Source: Ustilago trichophora (taxonomy: Eukaryota; Basidiomycota; Ustilaginomycetes; Ustilaginales; Ustilaginaceae). From it: a DNA stretch of 64,000 bases. Position numbers and translations under genes: made by a program. The notes under the pieces are model-generated. The model had not been told where the DNA came from. It searched no databases and saw only the letters and a list, made by a program, of their open reading frames with translations. Each line of letters opens with the position of its first letter. Within the stretch, counting starts at the first letter, position 1. The stretch spans positions 310,001-374,000 of the forward strand of contig OOIN01000003.1 of the NCBI GenBank assembly GCA_900323505.1. The letters are read 5' to 3'. This document shows positions 28,451-40,228 of the stretch, piece by piece.

Positions 28451-30751
28451 ATGACAGGGCGCAGCCCTTCGACTTCTCCATCCAAGCTTCTCACCAGCAA
28501 CAATAGCAGCAGGACCTTTTTGACTAGTGCCCACGATGTCGGTTCTCCTTCTCGCCTGGTCAAGCGTCAGCGTCTGTCCTCAACCTCGACATCGGACGCT
28601 CCCCTCATCACCACCGATATAACCTCCCGAGTGATCATTGCCCTCGATCTAGACGCATTCTACGTCGCTGCATGCCGCAAACGCGACCCTTCGCTCATCG
28701 GCATCCCCATCGGCATTCAGCAGAAGGCCCTGGTCGCAACCATCAGCTACGAAGCACGTGCAGCCGGGGTCGACAAACTTGACAGTATCAAGGATGCTCT
28801 CAAGAAATGCCCTGATATGGTCCTTGTCAATGGTGAAGACCTGACCTACTTTCGTCAGGTCTCGAGCCAGGTATGGAGGCTAGTGAGGTCGATTGTCTGG
28901 GAGAAGAGAGTGGAGAAGCTAGGCATGGATGAGCTGTTCTGCGATGTGACGGAGATGGTGGATCATCATCTTGCCTCTCTCCACAAAGGCAAAGAGGGAG
29001 AGAGATGGTTCGATCTCAAACCTCCTGGCGATAGCAAAAAGGACGACGGGTATGGATTCGGCTACCAGGCTTGGCCAAGCGATTCACCCGGACACATGCA
29101 TCCGAGTGACGCAGCAGAACACCTAGAGCGCAATCTGCCCGACTGGTGGCAAGAACGGATGGTAGCAGCTGCTCAGCTAGCGTTCTATCTCAGGCAGAGG
29201 ATATCCAACGAGGTCGGCTTGACCTGTTCGGCAGGAATCGCACCGAGCAAGTCTCTTGCCAAGCTTGTAGGTGCACTGCATAAGCCGAATCAGCAGACAG
29301 CGTTCTGCCCTCCTATCGCAGGCTCCACAGCTTTGGAAGAAGCCAGGCTGCTTCATCACATCAACACATTCTTGGACCCACTGGACCTTCGCAAGCTGCC
29401 CGGCTTTGGACGTGTCGTTGTTGACAAGATTCGTGACCATCTTCATCCTGATTCCAACTCCTCGAAGGTGCAGAGCAACGGGAGGGCACGACCCAACTTC
29501 ATGGACCCAATCAACGTCTCTGACGATGAAGGCGAAAAGAAGAAGGTCAAAGTGACCGTTGGTACAGCGAGAAAGATGTTGTCGCTGGAACAGATGGTGG
29601 AGTTGTTCGGCGAGGTGATAGGGCCAAGATTGTGGGCGTTGGTCTGTGGACGTGATATCGAGCCAGTGATCCCCGCACCCGACTTCCCTCTCCAGCTCTC
29701 GATCGAGGATACGTATCCATACCCAAGCCTACGCGGTCCGGCTATCCACGCCGAGATTCGGCGACTCTCTGTTTCTCTCTTGCGCCGGCTCGAGCTAGAA
29801 CTCACGACGCAGCCTCCCATGCCTTTAAATCATCCAACGCCACTCAGCCAAGAAACGGTCATCAAGAATGAATCTGTCACCATTCGAGACTACCACGAGG
29901 ATCCACCCCAACCATCCACAGGAAAGGGCGGAGGATGGCTCCGTTTCCCTCTAAAGCTGAGGCTCAGCGTCCGGCAAGGGTGGAACAACCGGGTGTCGAA
30001 GCAGACAAAGATGCCGGTTGAGATCTTCGAGCTGGATCAACCCAGAGATGTGAGGGCTGCTGCGATAGCAAAGGCGTGTAGAGGGCTGCTAAGGGCTTTG
30101 ATCGGTGGAGATGATGTTGTGGGGGACGGGATGAACTTGATCAATATTGCGGCGTTGGAGTTGAGCGAAAAGCGGCCGCAGAGAGCGTTGGGTAGCTTTT
30201 TCGCGCCCGGAGTCTCTGCAGAAAAGATCGCGAGGGTCGGCAAGGTGACCGCTGTACGAGAAGAAGCTCAGGGTAGGGAGGACATCGACTCGGAGTTCTT
30301 GGCGAGCCTCCCACCAGAGCTAAGGGACGAGATTGCCAGAGAGTACGGAATCGATCTCCCGCCCACCACCACTATCGCAGACGCCGAAGAAGACCCAGCT
30401 GATTGCCTCGCAAACTTCATCGAGCTGTCCGGAAACGCACCAAGCAAAGGAAAGGCTAGATCCAACTCGACCGCAGCGTTGAACTGCAGCGTCTGCGGGC
30501 AAGACATGGAGGTATGGATGCAGCACGATCACGAGCTGTATCCTCTCTCTGGCCTTCCCTCCCGTATCTCACCCACATCCTCTCCCTCACTATTTAGTCA
30601 TACATCCGAAGAGGAGCTAGAGCAGGAAAGCGATGAAGCGACAGACGAACACGATACAGACACCATTCCATGCGAGCTCTGCGGCGAGCACCTGAAACCA
30701 TTCATGTTCGTTGCCCATCAACGCTTTCACGAATTACAGAACCAATTCTAA
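28451..30751 (+). CDS. DNA polymerase iota-type Y-family polymerase
   Basis: Single exon, 766 residues. The catalytic part starts near residue 60 with VIIALDLDAFYVAACRKR. QQKALVATISYEARAAGV, KKCPDMVLVNGEDLTYFR and LGMDELFCDVTEM (catalytic Asp-Glu near 160) follow. The VQQK-type finger, the VNGEDLT stretch and KLVGALHKPNQQT fit polymerase iota better than eta or kappa. HhH-like and little-finger regions follow. An insert of about 60 residues (KKDDGYGFGYQAW...) sits in the palm. The C-terminus has two Cys2-His2 modules (CSVCGQDMEVWMQHDHELY near 678; CELCGEHLKPFMFVAHQRFH near 740), which look like ubiquitin-binding UBZ fingers. It acts in error-prone bypass of damaged DNA. Paralogue assignment is by eye. 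Confidence 0.87.
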   Translation: MTGRSPSTSPSKLLTSNNSSRTFLTSAHDVGSPSRLVKRQRLSSTSTSDAPLITTDITSRVIIALDLDAFYVAACRKRDPSLIGIPIGIQQKALVATISYEARAAGVDKLDSIKDALKKCPDMVLVNGEDLTYFRQVSSQVWRLVRSIVWEKRVEKLGMDELFCDVTEMVDHHLASLHKGKEGERWFDLKPPGDSKKDDGYGFGYQAWPSDSPGHMHPSDAAEHLERNLPDWWQERMVAAAQLAFYLRQRISNEVGLTCSAGIAPSKSLAKLVGALHKPNQQTAFCPPIAGSTALEEARLLHHINTFLDPLDLRKLPGFGRVVVDKIRDHLHPDSNSSKVQSNGRARPNFMDPINVSDDEGEKKKVKVTVGTARKMLSLEQMVELFGEVIGPRLWALVCGRDIEPVIPAPDFPLQLSIEDTYPYPSLRGPAIHAEIRRLSVSLLRRLELELTTQPPMPLNHPTPLSQETVIKNESVTIRDYHEDPPQPSTGKGGGWLRFPLKLRLSVRQGWNNRVSKQTKMPVEIFELDQPRDVRAAAIAKACRGLLRALIGGDDVVGDGMNLINIAALELSEKRPQRALGSFFAPGVSAEKIARVGKVTAVREEAQGREDIDSEFLASLPPELRDEIAREYGIDLPPTTTIADAEEDPADCLANFIELSGNAPSKGKARSNSTAALNCSVCGQDMEVWMQHDHELYPLSGLPSRISPTSSPSLFSHTSEEELEQESDEATDEHDTDTIPCELCGEHLKPFMFVAHQRFHELQNQF

Positions 30752-31640
30752 GCCACATGTATATCCTTGACCCTTCACTCTAATGCCAGACACTGCACAA
30801 CACCTTCAAAGTGCCTTGAGACTGTTGTGTGTGCAATGTCGTTTGCTCCGGTAGAACACTGTTAGAGCGGTTTCTCTGACAACTAAGCAGAGTCGGAAAA
30901 AAGGGTGGGTTAAAACAGGAGAGAGAGGGGCGGCGTGTAACCGGTATCCGGAGAGAGGGGTTTGCTTTTTGTCTTTCTTCTTTTTGTGTGTGTGTGGGTG
31001 TGCGCGTCATTTTTTTTTTTTTTTTGTAAATTAATTTTTGATGTCGGCTTTCGCAAGAGGTTCGGCCCACTCGCCGCACTGCATCTCTGTTCGCACACGC
31101 GCGAGCCAGAGCCAGTTGAGAGCCGGAAACGATGAAATATCACGCGCAGCTCACCTTCACTTTACCATCCACACACACACACATACAACTCGTCTCGTCT
31201 CCACCGCCACCTATACCTTGTTCTTGACTCCTTCTCTCACTTTTCTTTTCCATCGCCCTCAACTGGCAGATAGCGCTGGCTTACAGGGAAGATCATATCA
31301 AACCCCACATCACACAGAAAACGAAACAAAAATATACACACCGCGGTTGGTGGGAAGTTGTTCGCCTTCATATATCAACACGGTTGTTGTCAGGTTGGTG
31401 ACAAAGTGCCGGAGAGACAAAGGTTACCGGAAAGTTGAGGTTGGGTCGGACCGACAAAAGCGCGCAAGATAGGACAACCAACTAAGCCATCGAGTTTTTT
31501 GGCCTCTTCGTCCCTAGCGTTTAGTGTTGGGCTTTCACTTGGGGGGAATTGGATCGATCTACACACCGCAAACATACCACCACTTTACTCACGACCCTAC
31601 GGGATAAGCTCACAGAGACGTGGCGCTGGTTGGTCAGACG
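30752..31640. other. Intergenic with T-run
   Basis: Contains TGTGTGTGTG tracts near 30985 and a T17 run near 31009. It includes the 5' region of the 31641 gene. No gene recognised. Confidence 0.45.
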
Positions 31641-32453
31641 ATGGCGCTCAACATGGACGACCTAATCGGGTCAATGCAGCACGGATTCCACGCCGGAGAT
31701 CGAGGCAACGATCTCAACGAGATTCGTGAATCTCTCAAACTCTCTCTTGGTCAACAGACACCTACTGCTGGTCCATCCAATTCACAGTATCAACCACAAC
31801 AGCAGCAATACCTTGCTCCGCGTCGAAATCCACCTTTCCCACCACATCATGGTTCCCAGGCAGGTGGTGGAAGCTCGTCATTAGATGCAGACGTAGCTAT
31901 GCTCTCCTCGTCGTCTTCTTCGCAGCCATACCAGCAGCAGTACTACGCACAAGAGCAATCACCAGCTTTCTTCGGAGGTCCAGGTTCGTGGGGTAGTCAA
32001 TCGAGTACATCATCTAGCAACTTTGCCATCGGTGGTGCCGCAGGTCCATGGGGTTGCGCTCCAGCTCCGGCAAACACACCCCAACAGACACCCGTCGAAA
32101 CTTCAGCCCTCGCCCGCCAACTTCAGGCCGAATTAGAACGTCAAGCCTCGCAATCTTCTAGCATCTCCCCACCTCCTTCCCACTCACAGTATACGCGTCA
32201 ACACCTCTCTTCACCACCCCTCAACAACATACCACACTCTTCCCCACCATCATCAGCAGGACAAAATACGCGGATAGGTCTCGCGGGTACAGACGATCCA
32301 AGAAGCTACGTAAACGGGTTTTCTCCAACAAGGGAAGATTCCGCTACGCCTACAGGAGATCTTCTGAGGAATAGCTTGAGCCCTCAATTGGGTAACAGTT
32401 CACGGTTAGGTGGTGGTGGTGGTGGTGGTGGTGGTGGTGGTCATGGACAATAA
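31641..32453 (+). CDS. Unknown Gln/Ser-rich low-complexity protein
   Basis: Single exon, 270 residues, from the ATG at 31641. The N-terminal 35 residues (MALNMDDLIGSMQHGFHAGD followed by RGNDLNEIRESL) look like a conserved amphipathic element. The rest is Gln, Ser, Pro and Gly-rich and disordered (QYQPQQQQY, SSSSSQPYQQQYY). It ends in a run of ten Gly from a GGT microsatellite, then His-Gly-Gln. I do not recognise the family. A length-variable Gly end suggests relaxed constraint there. It could be a regulatory or scaffold protein, but nothing in the sequence decides it. Confidence 0.65.
   Translation: MALNMDDLIGSMQHGFHAGDRGNDLNEIRESLKLSLGQQTPTAGPSNSQYQPQQQQYLAPRRNPPFPPHHGSQAGGGSSSLDADVAMLSSSSSSQPYQQQYYAQEQSPAFFGGPGSWGSQSSTSSSNFAIGGAAGPWGCAPAPANTPQQTPVETSALARQLQAELERQASQSSSISPPPSHSQYTRQHLSSPPLNNIPHSSPPSSAGQNTRIGLAGTDDPRSYVNGFSPTREDSATPTGDLLRNSLSPQLGNSSRLGGGGGGGGGGGHGQ
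32408..32440 (+). repeat. (GGT)n microsatellite in coding sequence
   Basis: About eleven uninterrupted GGT units encode the poly-Gly near the C-terminus of the 31641 protein. Unit number is likely to vary between strains. Confidence 0.85.
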
Positions 32454-32696
32454 TTCTTTCAGCTTTCGTTCCTTTGTTCTTTTTCACACATACGTTTGAG
32501 CAATGCATTCCGCATCTTCTTGTCATCCTTTCACTTCTCATGCTGGATTCCATTTTTCGTCCCTGTGAGATGGATTGACAAACATTCTCCATCACAGACT
32601 TTTCTCGTCGTTCACTGAGAGAGGAATACATTGCATAGCAGGAAGTTAGAAAAGGAACGAAAAGCGTCTACACAGCGTGAAGGTGGTGTGATGGTT

Positions 32697-33595
32697 TTAG
32701 ACGATAGATTCGAGCTCTTTGGCAAAGACGAGATTGCTTGCGATGGTGGCCTTTTTCGGGATGACTGTGGCACTGTTGGCGGAGTTGGGGTTGGTAGAGG
32801 TGAAAGAGACGATTTGTGTTGTTGGATTAACTTGCCATCCACGCTGTAGTCGTATCAGAGCAAAGTGAACTGAGATCAGTAAATCTGCATCACTTCGTTG
32901 GGATGGAAAAAAAAAAAACGCAAGGTGGATGTACTTACGCTCTGGGCAAATCCAAGAACCTGATCCAAATTCTCAAAGAACAACAACGTCGCAGCGTCAT
33001 GTAGAGCCAAACTGTCGTAAGCCTTTTCTTCGCAACTAGCAATTTCGTTCCTGATCATATCCATGAGCAGATCCACAAAGAACCGATACTCATCCTGAGG
33101 AGGTGTCTCCCTGCTCAACCTCCACACTTTGCTATAGCTTCCCTCCATCAACCATCTCTCCAAGCTCACCGGATGCTGGAGGAACTTGCTACCATTGACC
33201 AGTGTTGTTGGAAGAGTCTCGATCAGCGTGTGGAAGGCAGAGATCTGATTCGAACTCAGAAGACGTAGCAATTTCAGTCCGAGCAGAGGTTCGTAGTTCT
33301 TGGAAGTGGGTAGAGAAGAGTCGTAGAAGGGGATCAGGAGGGAACTGTATCGATCGAATGCGGGGATATCGCCAATTCGGACCGAGTAGAATGCGCCGAT
33401 TTCAAGCACTTCGCGTGCAACCACCAGATCCGAAGAAGAAGAGGAAGAGGTCGCGGTGACTGGAGAAGGAACCAGAAGGTTGTGTTCGGTAAGAGCAATC
33501 TTGAGCTTTGTCAAGATCGATCGAACCTCTTCAGCTTTGGACTTGGACGAGGAAAAGGCGGTCACGAGAGCCTTGTGTAGGCTGGGAAGATCCAT
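32697..33595 (-). CDS. RPN12: 26S proteasome lid subunit Rpn12 (PSMD8)
   Basis: Minus strand: exon 1 33595-32939, exon 2 32843-32697, and a 95-nt intron (GTAAGT...TACAG, phase 0). The product is 267 residues. LLGLKLLRLLSSNQISAFHT, then KFLQHPVSLERWLMEGSYSKVW, then EIASCEEKAYDSL match Rpn12/PSMD8, a PCI-domain subunit of the 19S regulatory particle lid. The C-terminal exon, GWQVNP...IPKKATIASN, also fits. The ATG at 33595 starts MDLPSLHKALV; the frame extends upstream, but there it codes a His-Ser repeat of doubtful value. Essential for assembly of the regulatory particle. Nothing unusual beyond a short Ser run near residue 50. Confidence 0.92.
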
Positions 33596-34417
33596 CTTTG
33601 CTGCGTTGAGACTGCGCGAGAACTTCGAGGTGTCTAGGACAGGATGCGTATAGAGTGGTAGAGTTCGGCGAAAGGTGCGCAGATAGAAGGATGTCGCGAT
33701 GTGCAAAGAGACAGAAGAAGATGATGTGTGTGAGTGTGAGTGTGAGTGTGAGGTGGAAAAGCAGAGCAAACGTGTGTTGGTTCCCCAAAGTGGAGAACCA
33801 CAGATCACTCCAAGCACAAGCCCGCCCAAAACGCGCGTCCCTTCAAATTCCGCTTTCCGAAAATTGTCTCCTTCCGATTTTGGCACTACTCGAATTTGTG
33901 CACTTTGATGGCGTAACATTTGAAAATTTCCCGCAAAGACAATCGAGACTCCGGTGACTTGCAAGCACGGATGCTGAGTCGCCACCTGTCGGACAAGTCA
34001 GGAATGCACAGCCAGAACCGTCTCTTGGTTGCCTGCCGTCTGTCAAGCTGCATTCAAGGGGTACTAATGTCAGACGAAGCCTAAGATGATCGCCTGGTCT
34101 TTGGCTACAATGTTGGCAAACGAGACGTGTTGGTAGCACTCCTGTCTCGGTCAAGGGTGGGGAGAGGAACAATGCATACCATCAGCTGGTTGCTTCAATG
34201 GTACGCTGTAAGCAAGGGAGTTGGAGACGTACTCACGCTGACGCTGCTGTCGTCGATGTGGCTCTGGTTGGCGTTGCTGCCATCTTCCCGTTCTGTACCT
34301 TTGCTCCTTTCCGTATTCGAAGCGACAACAATGTTGGCCGACCGGTCCGTCATCTGACCAGCCAAAGCACGCACAGCAAATGTGAACAAGGATTGAGATC
34401 AGAGACCGCCCTTCTTG
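33596..34417. other. Intergenic with possible 3' exons of the 34418 gene
   Basis: A GTGAGT-rich hexamer tract lies at 33726-33752. On the minus strand, about 34330-34230 could form a further exon of the next gene (TDRSANIVVAS...), flanked by AG and GTGAGT. No independent gene seen. Confidence 0.4.
33726..33752 (+). repeat. (GTGTGA)n short tandem repeat
   Basis: GTGTGAGTGTGAGTGTGAGT and one more unit, in the 5' region of Rpn12. A simple hexamer repeat. Confidence 0.75.
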
Positions 34418-37400
34418 TTAAAAGTAGGACCACTTAACTACACTCACACTCTCGACTGTACCCACAAGCTTGACCGAATGTTCACCTTTTACCGCCCAAA
34501 AGACCACCTCTTCACCTGGAGAAAAAGGGCGTTTGCTACCTGGCTTTTCTGCCGTCTGCGATTGGTTCGTCCCATCTGCTGTAGCCACCTGCGAGTTCGA
34601 AGTGCTCATTGTTGCCGAGGAAATTGCGAATGAGGATGTGTCGATGTACTGCGGTGCGGGGAGACTGCCACCGAAGCTGGAAGGGAAGCTGCTGAGTGGA
34701 GTGAGGCTTGGTGGGTCGGTGTCGCGGAGCCAGTTGGGATGCTTTAGGATAAGCTCGTTGGAAAGATTGGAACGCCAAGAAGGTGTCTGGGCAGGATTCA
34801 TCATGCTCGTCCAACTGCTCCCCGGCGGTACAAGAGAAGGCTGAACAGCGCTGTTGCCCGTCCCAAAGCCGCTGTACCAGGAGGCTGGAATCGGCCCCTG
34901 CCAAGAGCTCGGTAGAGATGCGGGTGGATGTGTGTATTGACCTGCCGACATGACTTGCCAGGAGGTGGCTCCAACTGGTTGTGACGGAGGCCACGCTGGA
35001 ACTGACGGAACCATTCCCAACTGGTTCGACTGCGTGTTTAGCCACCATGACGCCGTGGCAAAATCAGGAGCATGATGGCCAGAGGTCGCTGCTTGTGCGC
35101 TGATCTGTGAAGGGATGGGATGTGGCCTCGATGGCCCTTCAATGGACACCCCTGTCTTCGCAGTACTGGTGAATGTGGATCTATCCTTCTTAGTGATATC
35201 TTCCTTTGCCTTGCTCACCTTGCTGGAGCCTGATGGGGATCCGTCGCCATGTATCATGCCCTCAAACACCGCTGAGCCCTCTTGACTCCCGATCGATGTT
35301 TTACGACCTTCCCTTGCGGCCGCCTTGAATGCTGCACTGGACTTGGACGGTGGAGAAGGCTGCCGAAATTCGACCTCTTTCCTAGGGTCATCTTTGCGCT
35401 CTATGGAATCTCTACGCTTCATCTTGTCCTGCATCTCCTTTTGCTTCTGCATTTGCAATTGCATCTTCATCCGCATCTGTGAGTGAAGCTGCAACAAGAG
35501 ACGTTGGTAATGCTCCTGTTTACGAGACTTTTGCTCCTGTTCGCTCTCGGTCGTGCTACGTTTGCTGGATCGCTGAATCTGCTCCTCTGATTGTTCAGAG
35601 CCCGAGGGAATCGGCGTAGACGACGGGCGACCGAAGTTGCCGGAAATAGAGGAAGTGCTCTGAGATGGGGCTGGATCCTTCGTCATCTGGCCCATGGATT
35701 CGCTCTGCAACCTTTGACGTTTGCGCTGATGCTGCCAATTCTGCAGACGGGCCTGCAACTCGGCAGGAACGGTGGAAGACCAGCTCGAAGAAGCTGCTGA
35801 AGAAGCTCTAGCTGACGCTTCGAGTCCCGAGGCGCTCTCACTCGAACCTGCCAAGGATGTGGAAGCAGACTGAGCTGTCGAACCACCAGAAGACGTATTG
35901 CTAGCCATCGCAAGATTTGTACGCCGAATGAAGTCTAGTAGAGCCTGGCGCGTGAAATCGTGGGATGCGCTTCGTTCTGTTGTCGTCCCTGTTGAGGTTG
36001 GGGCGTTCGAGGTAGCACTCTTGGTGACAGATATGCAAGCAGTTGGAGTCTCTGACCCAGCTGGTGTACCAGATGAGCCGACGCGGGCCATACGCTCTGC
36101 ATGCAAAGCCTCTGCGGTTCCGACGAGCCAAGGAGCTACTTCTTGGCTTCCTGATGATGAAAAGGACGCACTTGACCAGCTCCTGGATCGAACGACATTG
36201 GAAAGTGGCACGATCTTCAGCGGGCTTGCTCCTGAACCGGCTGTATCGCTGGCACTCTGTGTCGGCACACCGCGCATCTGAGACGATGATGACGGAGCAG
36301 TAGACGTGGTGCTTCCTTGAGCTGCCCTGGTCGGGGATGCTGAACGGGGGATTCCCGTCAGAAATGGCTGATCATCGCTCTGATTTGAATCGGTCGACTT
36401 CCTCTTGCTACTGGCAGCAGCTGGCTGCACGGGCTTTGATGTCACACTAAAGCTGTTGCTTCGTGAAGTCCTGGAGTCAACACGCTGACCGGCTTCTGAC
36501 TCGCGATCCGTCTCAGGGTCCGGCTCATATTGACCATCCGACTCGAGTATCGAGATAGGATAGCGGTGCTCAGGCTGCAGAGGGGGAGCTTGAGGCAAAG
36601 AGAAGCGAGATAGGCTGGCGAGGTCGAGTGGCCAGCCTGTTTTTGACTGGCTTGCATACGCAGGAACTTGTGCAGGGAAGCCTCGTTGAGCGGCTGTGGT
36701 GGGCTTGGCCAATGCTGTCAGGCTACTACTGGCTTGGACAGAAGATTGCGCCCTCTCGAGGGGCTGTGATGTCATGAGGAGATCATCAGAGCCGAATGGA
36801 AGGAAGGAAGCCCAAGGAGGGACAGTCTTGTCGGCACGAGTGATGCTGGCTACAGATGCACCACTTGAAGAAGTGCTGCGAGTGTATGCTGAAGTCGACT
36901 GCACCGTGGAAGAGGGAGTGCATGAGGATGATGTTTGTGGAACAGACCAGTAGGAAGAGCCGTAGCTACCAGCCGAAGTTGCTGCTTGGAAGAGCTGGCG
37001 AAAGTCTGAGGCGTACTTCTGATCGAGTATGTGAGGTGCGACAGCAGCTGTATCTACGCTTGAGGATACTTTGCCTGTGGACGATTCCGAGTGTGTTTCC
37101 AGACCAGACAACGATACCGGCGCGCCCGATGGATCCGATCCTGTGATCAGACTGTTCGCGTGGGCATTTGCTGTGCTACTCGATGGTAGTTGCTGTGTAG
37201 TGGCGCCAACAGCATCTGTAATTTTGTTGTGCTCGTTTGATGATGAAGAGCTGTCCGGTATCAGCGGGTCTGCTCCCAGACTCTGAAGAAAAGAGGCGAG
37301 GAATGGATCGTGATACGCAATCGGGGAAGCTACCGATGCAGATGGGTCCGATTCTTTCCTGCTTTTGCCTTTGCCAAGGACAGAATCCACTCCTTGTGTT

Positions 37401-37795
37401 GTGGCAGCAGCGATGTCTCTGCTACCTCCTCCCGAAGTCCCTTCCCTGCTCGTTTGTACCTGCGTGTTGGCATTGGAGTCGTTGGACCGCTTGACGCTCG
37501 CCTGAGGTGCGGCCACGCCGTCTTCCGACATGGCGAGACTGACCGGGGTGACTATGTCGAGCAAAGCACTCGGAGTAGTAGGTGGATGTATACCCAACTC
37601 GTCAAGAGTCAAAGGTGAGAAAGGACGTTGGTCGAAGGCCGACCTTAGAGAAGGGTTTGAACCCGTTGCTGACGCAATTGCCGTTATAGGCAGCGAAGTA
37701 GACAGCGGTGGGGTGTGTAGCTGATCTTCTGGAGCCGTATGGGGTATCTTGTTGTCCTTTGTTGTGCTTGATAGAGGCGAGCCTATTCTGGACAT
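34418..37795 (-). CDS. Unknown large Ser-rich disordered protein
   Basis: Read from the first ATG on the minus strand (37795, MSRIGSPLSS) the frame gives 1125 residues. Almost all is Ser/Thr/Ala/Pro-rich low complexity. A Gln/Lys/Met-rich coiled-coil-like segment (MRMKMQLQMQKQKEMQDKMK) lies in the third quarter. The last 40 residues (PFSPGEEVVFWAVKGEHSVK) look like a small folded beta segment, possibly SH3- or Tudor-like. A donor-like GTGAGT lies just before the stop, and a plausible further exon follows (about 34330), so the true C-terminus may differ. I do not recognise the family; a nuclear regulator is only a guess. Confidence 0.6.
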   Translation of the reverse strand: MSRIGSPLSSTTKDNKIPHTAPEDQLHTPPLSTSLPITAIASATGSNPSLRSAFDQRPFSPLTLDELGIHPPTTPSALLDIVTPVSLAMSEDGVAAPQASVKRSNDSNANTQVQTSREGTSGGGSRDIAAATTQGVDSVLGKGKSRKESDPSASVASPIAYHDPFLASFLQSLGADPLIPDSSSSSNEHNKITDAVGATTQQLPSSSTANAHANSLITGSDPSGAPVSLSGLETHSESSTGKVSSSVDTAAVAPHILDQKYASDFRQLFQAATSAGSYGSSYWSVPQTSSSCTPSSTVQSTSAYTRSTSSSGASVASITRADKTVPPWASFLPFGSDDLLMTSQPLERAQSSVQASSSLTALAKPTTAAQRGFPAQVPAYASQSKTGWPLDLASLSRFSLPQAPPLQPEHRYPISILESDGQYEPDPETDRESEAGQRVDSRTSRSNSFSVTSKPVQPAAASSKRKSTDSNQSDDQPFLTGIPRSASPTRAAQGSTTSTAPSSSSQMRGVPTQSASDTAGSGASPLKIVPLSNVVRSRSWSSASFSSSGSQEVAPWLVGTAEALHAERMARVGSSGTPAGSETPTACISVTKSATSNAPTSTGTTTERSASHDFTRQALLDFIRRTNLAMASNTSSGGSTAQSASTSLAGSSESASGLEASARASSAASSSWSSTVPAELQARLQNWQHQRKRQRLQSESMGQMTKDPAPSQSTSSISGNFGRPSSTPIPSGSEQSEEQIQRSSKRSTTESEQEQKSRKQEHYQRLLLQLHSQMRMKMQLQMQKQKEMQDKMKRRDSIERKDDPRKEVEFRQPSPPSKSSAAFKAAAREGRKTSIGSQEGSAVFEGMIHGDGSPSGSSKVSKAKEDITKKDRSTFTSTAKTGVSIEGPSRPHPIPSQISAQAATSGHHAPDFATASWWLNTQSNQLGMVPSVPAWPPSQPVGATSWQVMSAGQYTHPPASLPSSWQGPIPASWYSGFGTGNSAVQPSLVPPGSSWTSMMNPAQTPSWRSNLSNELILKHPNWLRDTDPPSLTPLSSFPSSFGGSLPAPQYIDTSSFAISSATMSTSNSQVATADGTNQSQTAEKPGSKRPFSPGEEVVFWAVKGEHSVKLVGTVESVSVVKWSYF

Positions 37796-39269
37796 GCTTG
37801 GTTCCTTTGCTGTCCGATCGATATACTGGTTTGATAATGTGGTCGTTGAGTCAGAATGGTGACAGAAAGTTGGTCGCAATAGGCGGTGCACGGTAGGGAA
37901 GTGATGCTGGCAATAGTTTGAGAGTCAATGATGAATGGAGGAGATGTGCCTGCGGATAGACATGGGCAAGGCGGCTCAGAAGCTACTCTGCAGGGAGTTG
38001 AGCAGAGGAGAAAGACTTAAGGACTGTCAATCGGCTCAAGCCCACTGTCGGATATTCCCGCAGACCATTAGAACAGATCAGTGAATGTCTGCAGTCATGT
38101 GCGCCCTCTTGACAAGTAGAGGCAGCACGAGCAACAGCTGTAACCGGATTGCGGATGTGCCGTGAGCAGCAGTACTCGGACGATCCAGAATAAGGTTTAA
38201 TAGCGGTAAGCAGCTTGAGAAAGCACAGCAAGGCGTGGGAGAATGTTGACAATCACTCAAAAAGAGCTCGTGAGTATCGAGGAAGCCTGTCCCTAGGCAA
38301 TGAAGAGCAGATGTGCAACCCCAACACAGTCGAAAAGAAAGTTAAGCTCGCTCTGTCTCTAATCACAGAGTCGGGAGGAAACAGGTGCTAGGGACGGCAC
38401 AGGTCCAGATCGAGCGTGAGAAAAGTCACCGAAACGACAAGGTTTACACTTTGTACCCACCACTTTAAGTTTATGTGTGTGTGTATGTGTGCCAAGCTCA
38501 GCCAGTCGCTCCTTGTCAGCGAAATTTGATAATGTTACCCCAATGACGCTCAAATGTGGATCGTGGGTTTGCCGGTACCTGTTGTGCGCTTGCCGAGCTC
38601 TGTTGCATGCTTTGACAAGATGGGAGGGGCGGCAGTAGCGGCCGTTGCCACAGACGCAGCGGATCTTGCAGAGAGCAAAAGGTGTGCAGCAAGGTTTAGC
38701 TTCGAATGATAGATGAAGTGGTTGTACGAGCAGATGTGGGCTGCATGGCTGCACATCGCAGATGAGGATCCCGGAGGGTTGACCAAGCTGATCTGATGAG
38801 AGAGCACTCTTACAGTACCTCCGCTATGGCCATCCACGCCACTGTCTCGAATCATTCATCACATTGCCACCGTCGCCGGTCAGTGGTGATGAGATTGTGG
38901 CATGCCAGCTTGCCAAAAGTGCGACAAATGAACGGCGACGGCAAGTGACGCATTTTCTCGTGCCCCCTTTTTCCTTTCAGCGCCAAAGGCAACAGCCAAT
39001 AACCAAGGCAGGTCGCACCCAACGCAGTATGCAACAGTCCTGCCCAGACCACATTGCCCTTCTACTGCTGCACGTTTCTTTCAGGGACCACCGTTCGTGC
39101 TGCCAATCGGACATCTCTGCAAAATTCAGGCACCGATCCTTGAGGAACAGTGGGACTATCTTGACATGGTGGGATCGTAGATAGGTCGTAAAAGTACATG
39201 AGCAAAATCTGCAATTGCATATCGGGTCAGTGGGAGTAATCACCGGCAGAAGCGTGCGCATAACAGCGC
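37796..39269. other. Intergenic, 1.5 kb
   Basis: Long 5' region of the 34418 gene, meeting the 3' end of the Bet3 gene. A GTGTGTGTGTATGTGTG tract lies near 38475. No gene recognised on either strand. Confidence 0.45.
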
Positions 39270-40228
<959 letters not shown>

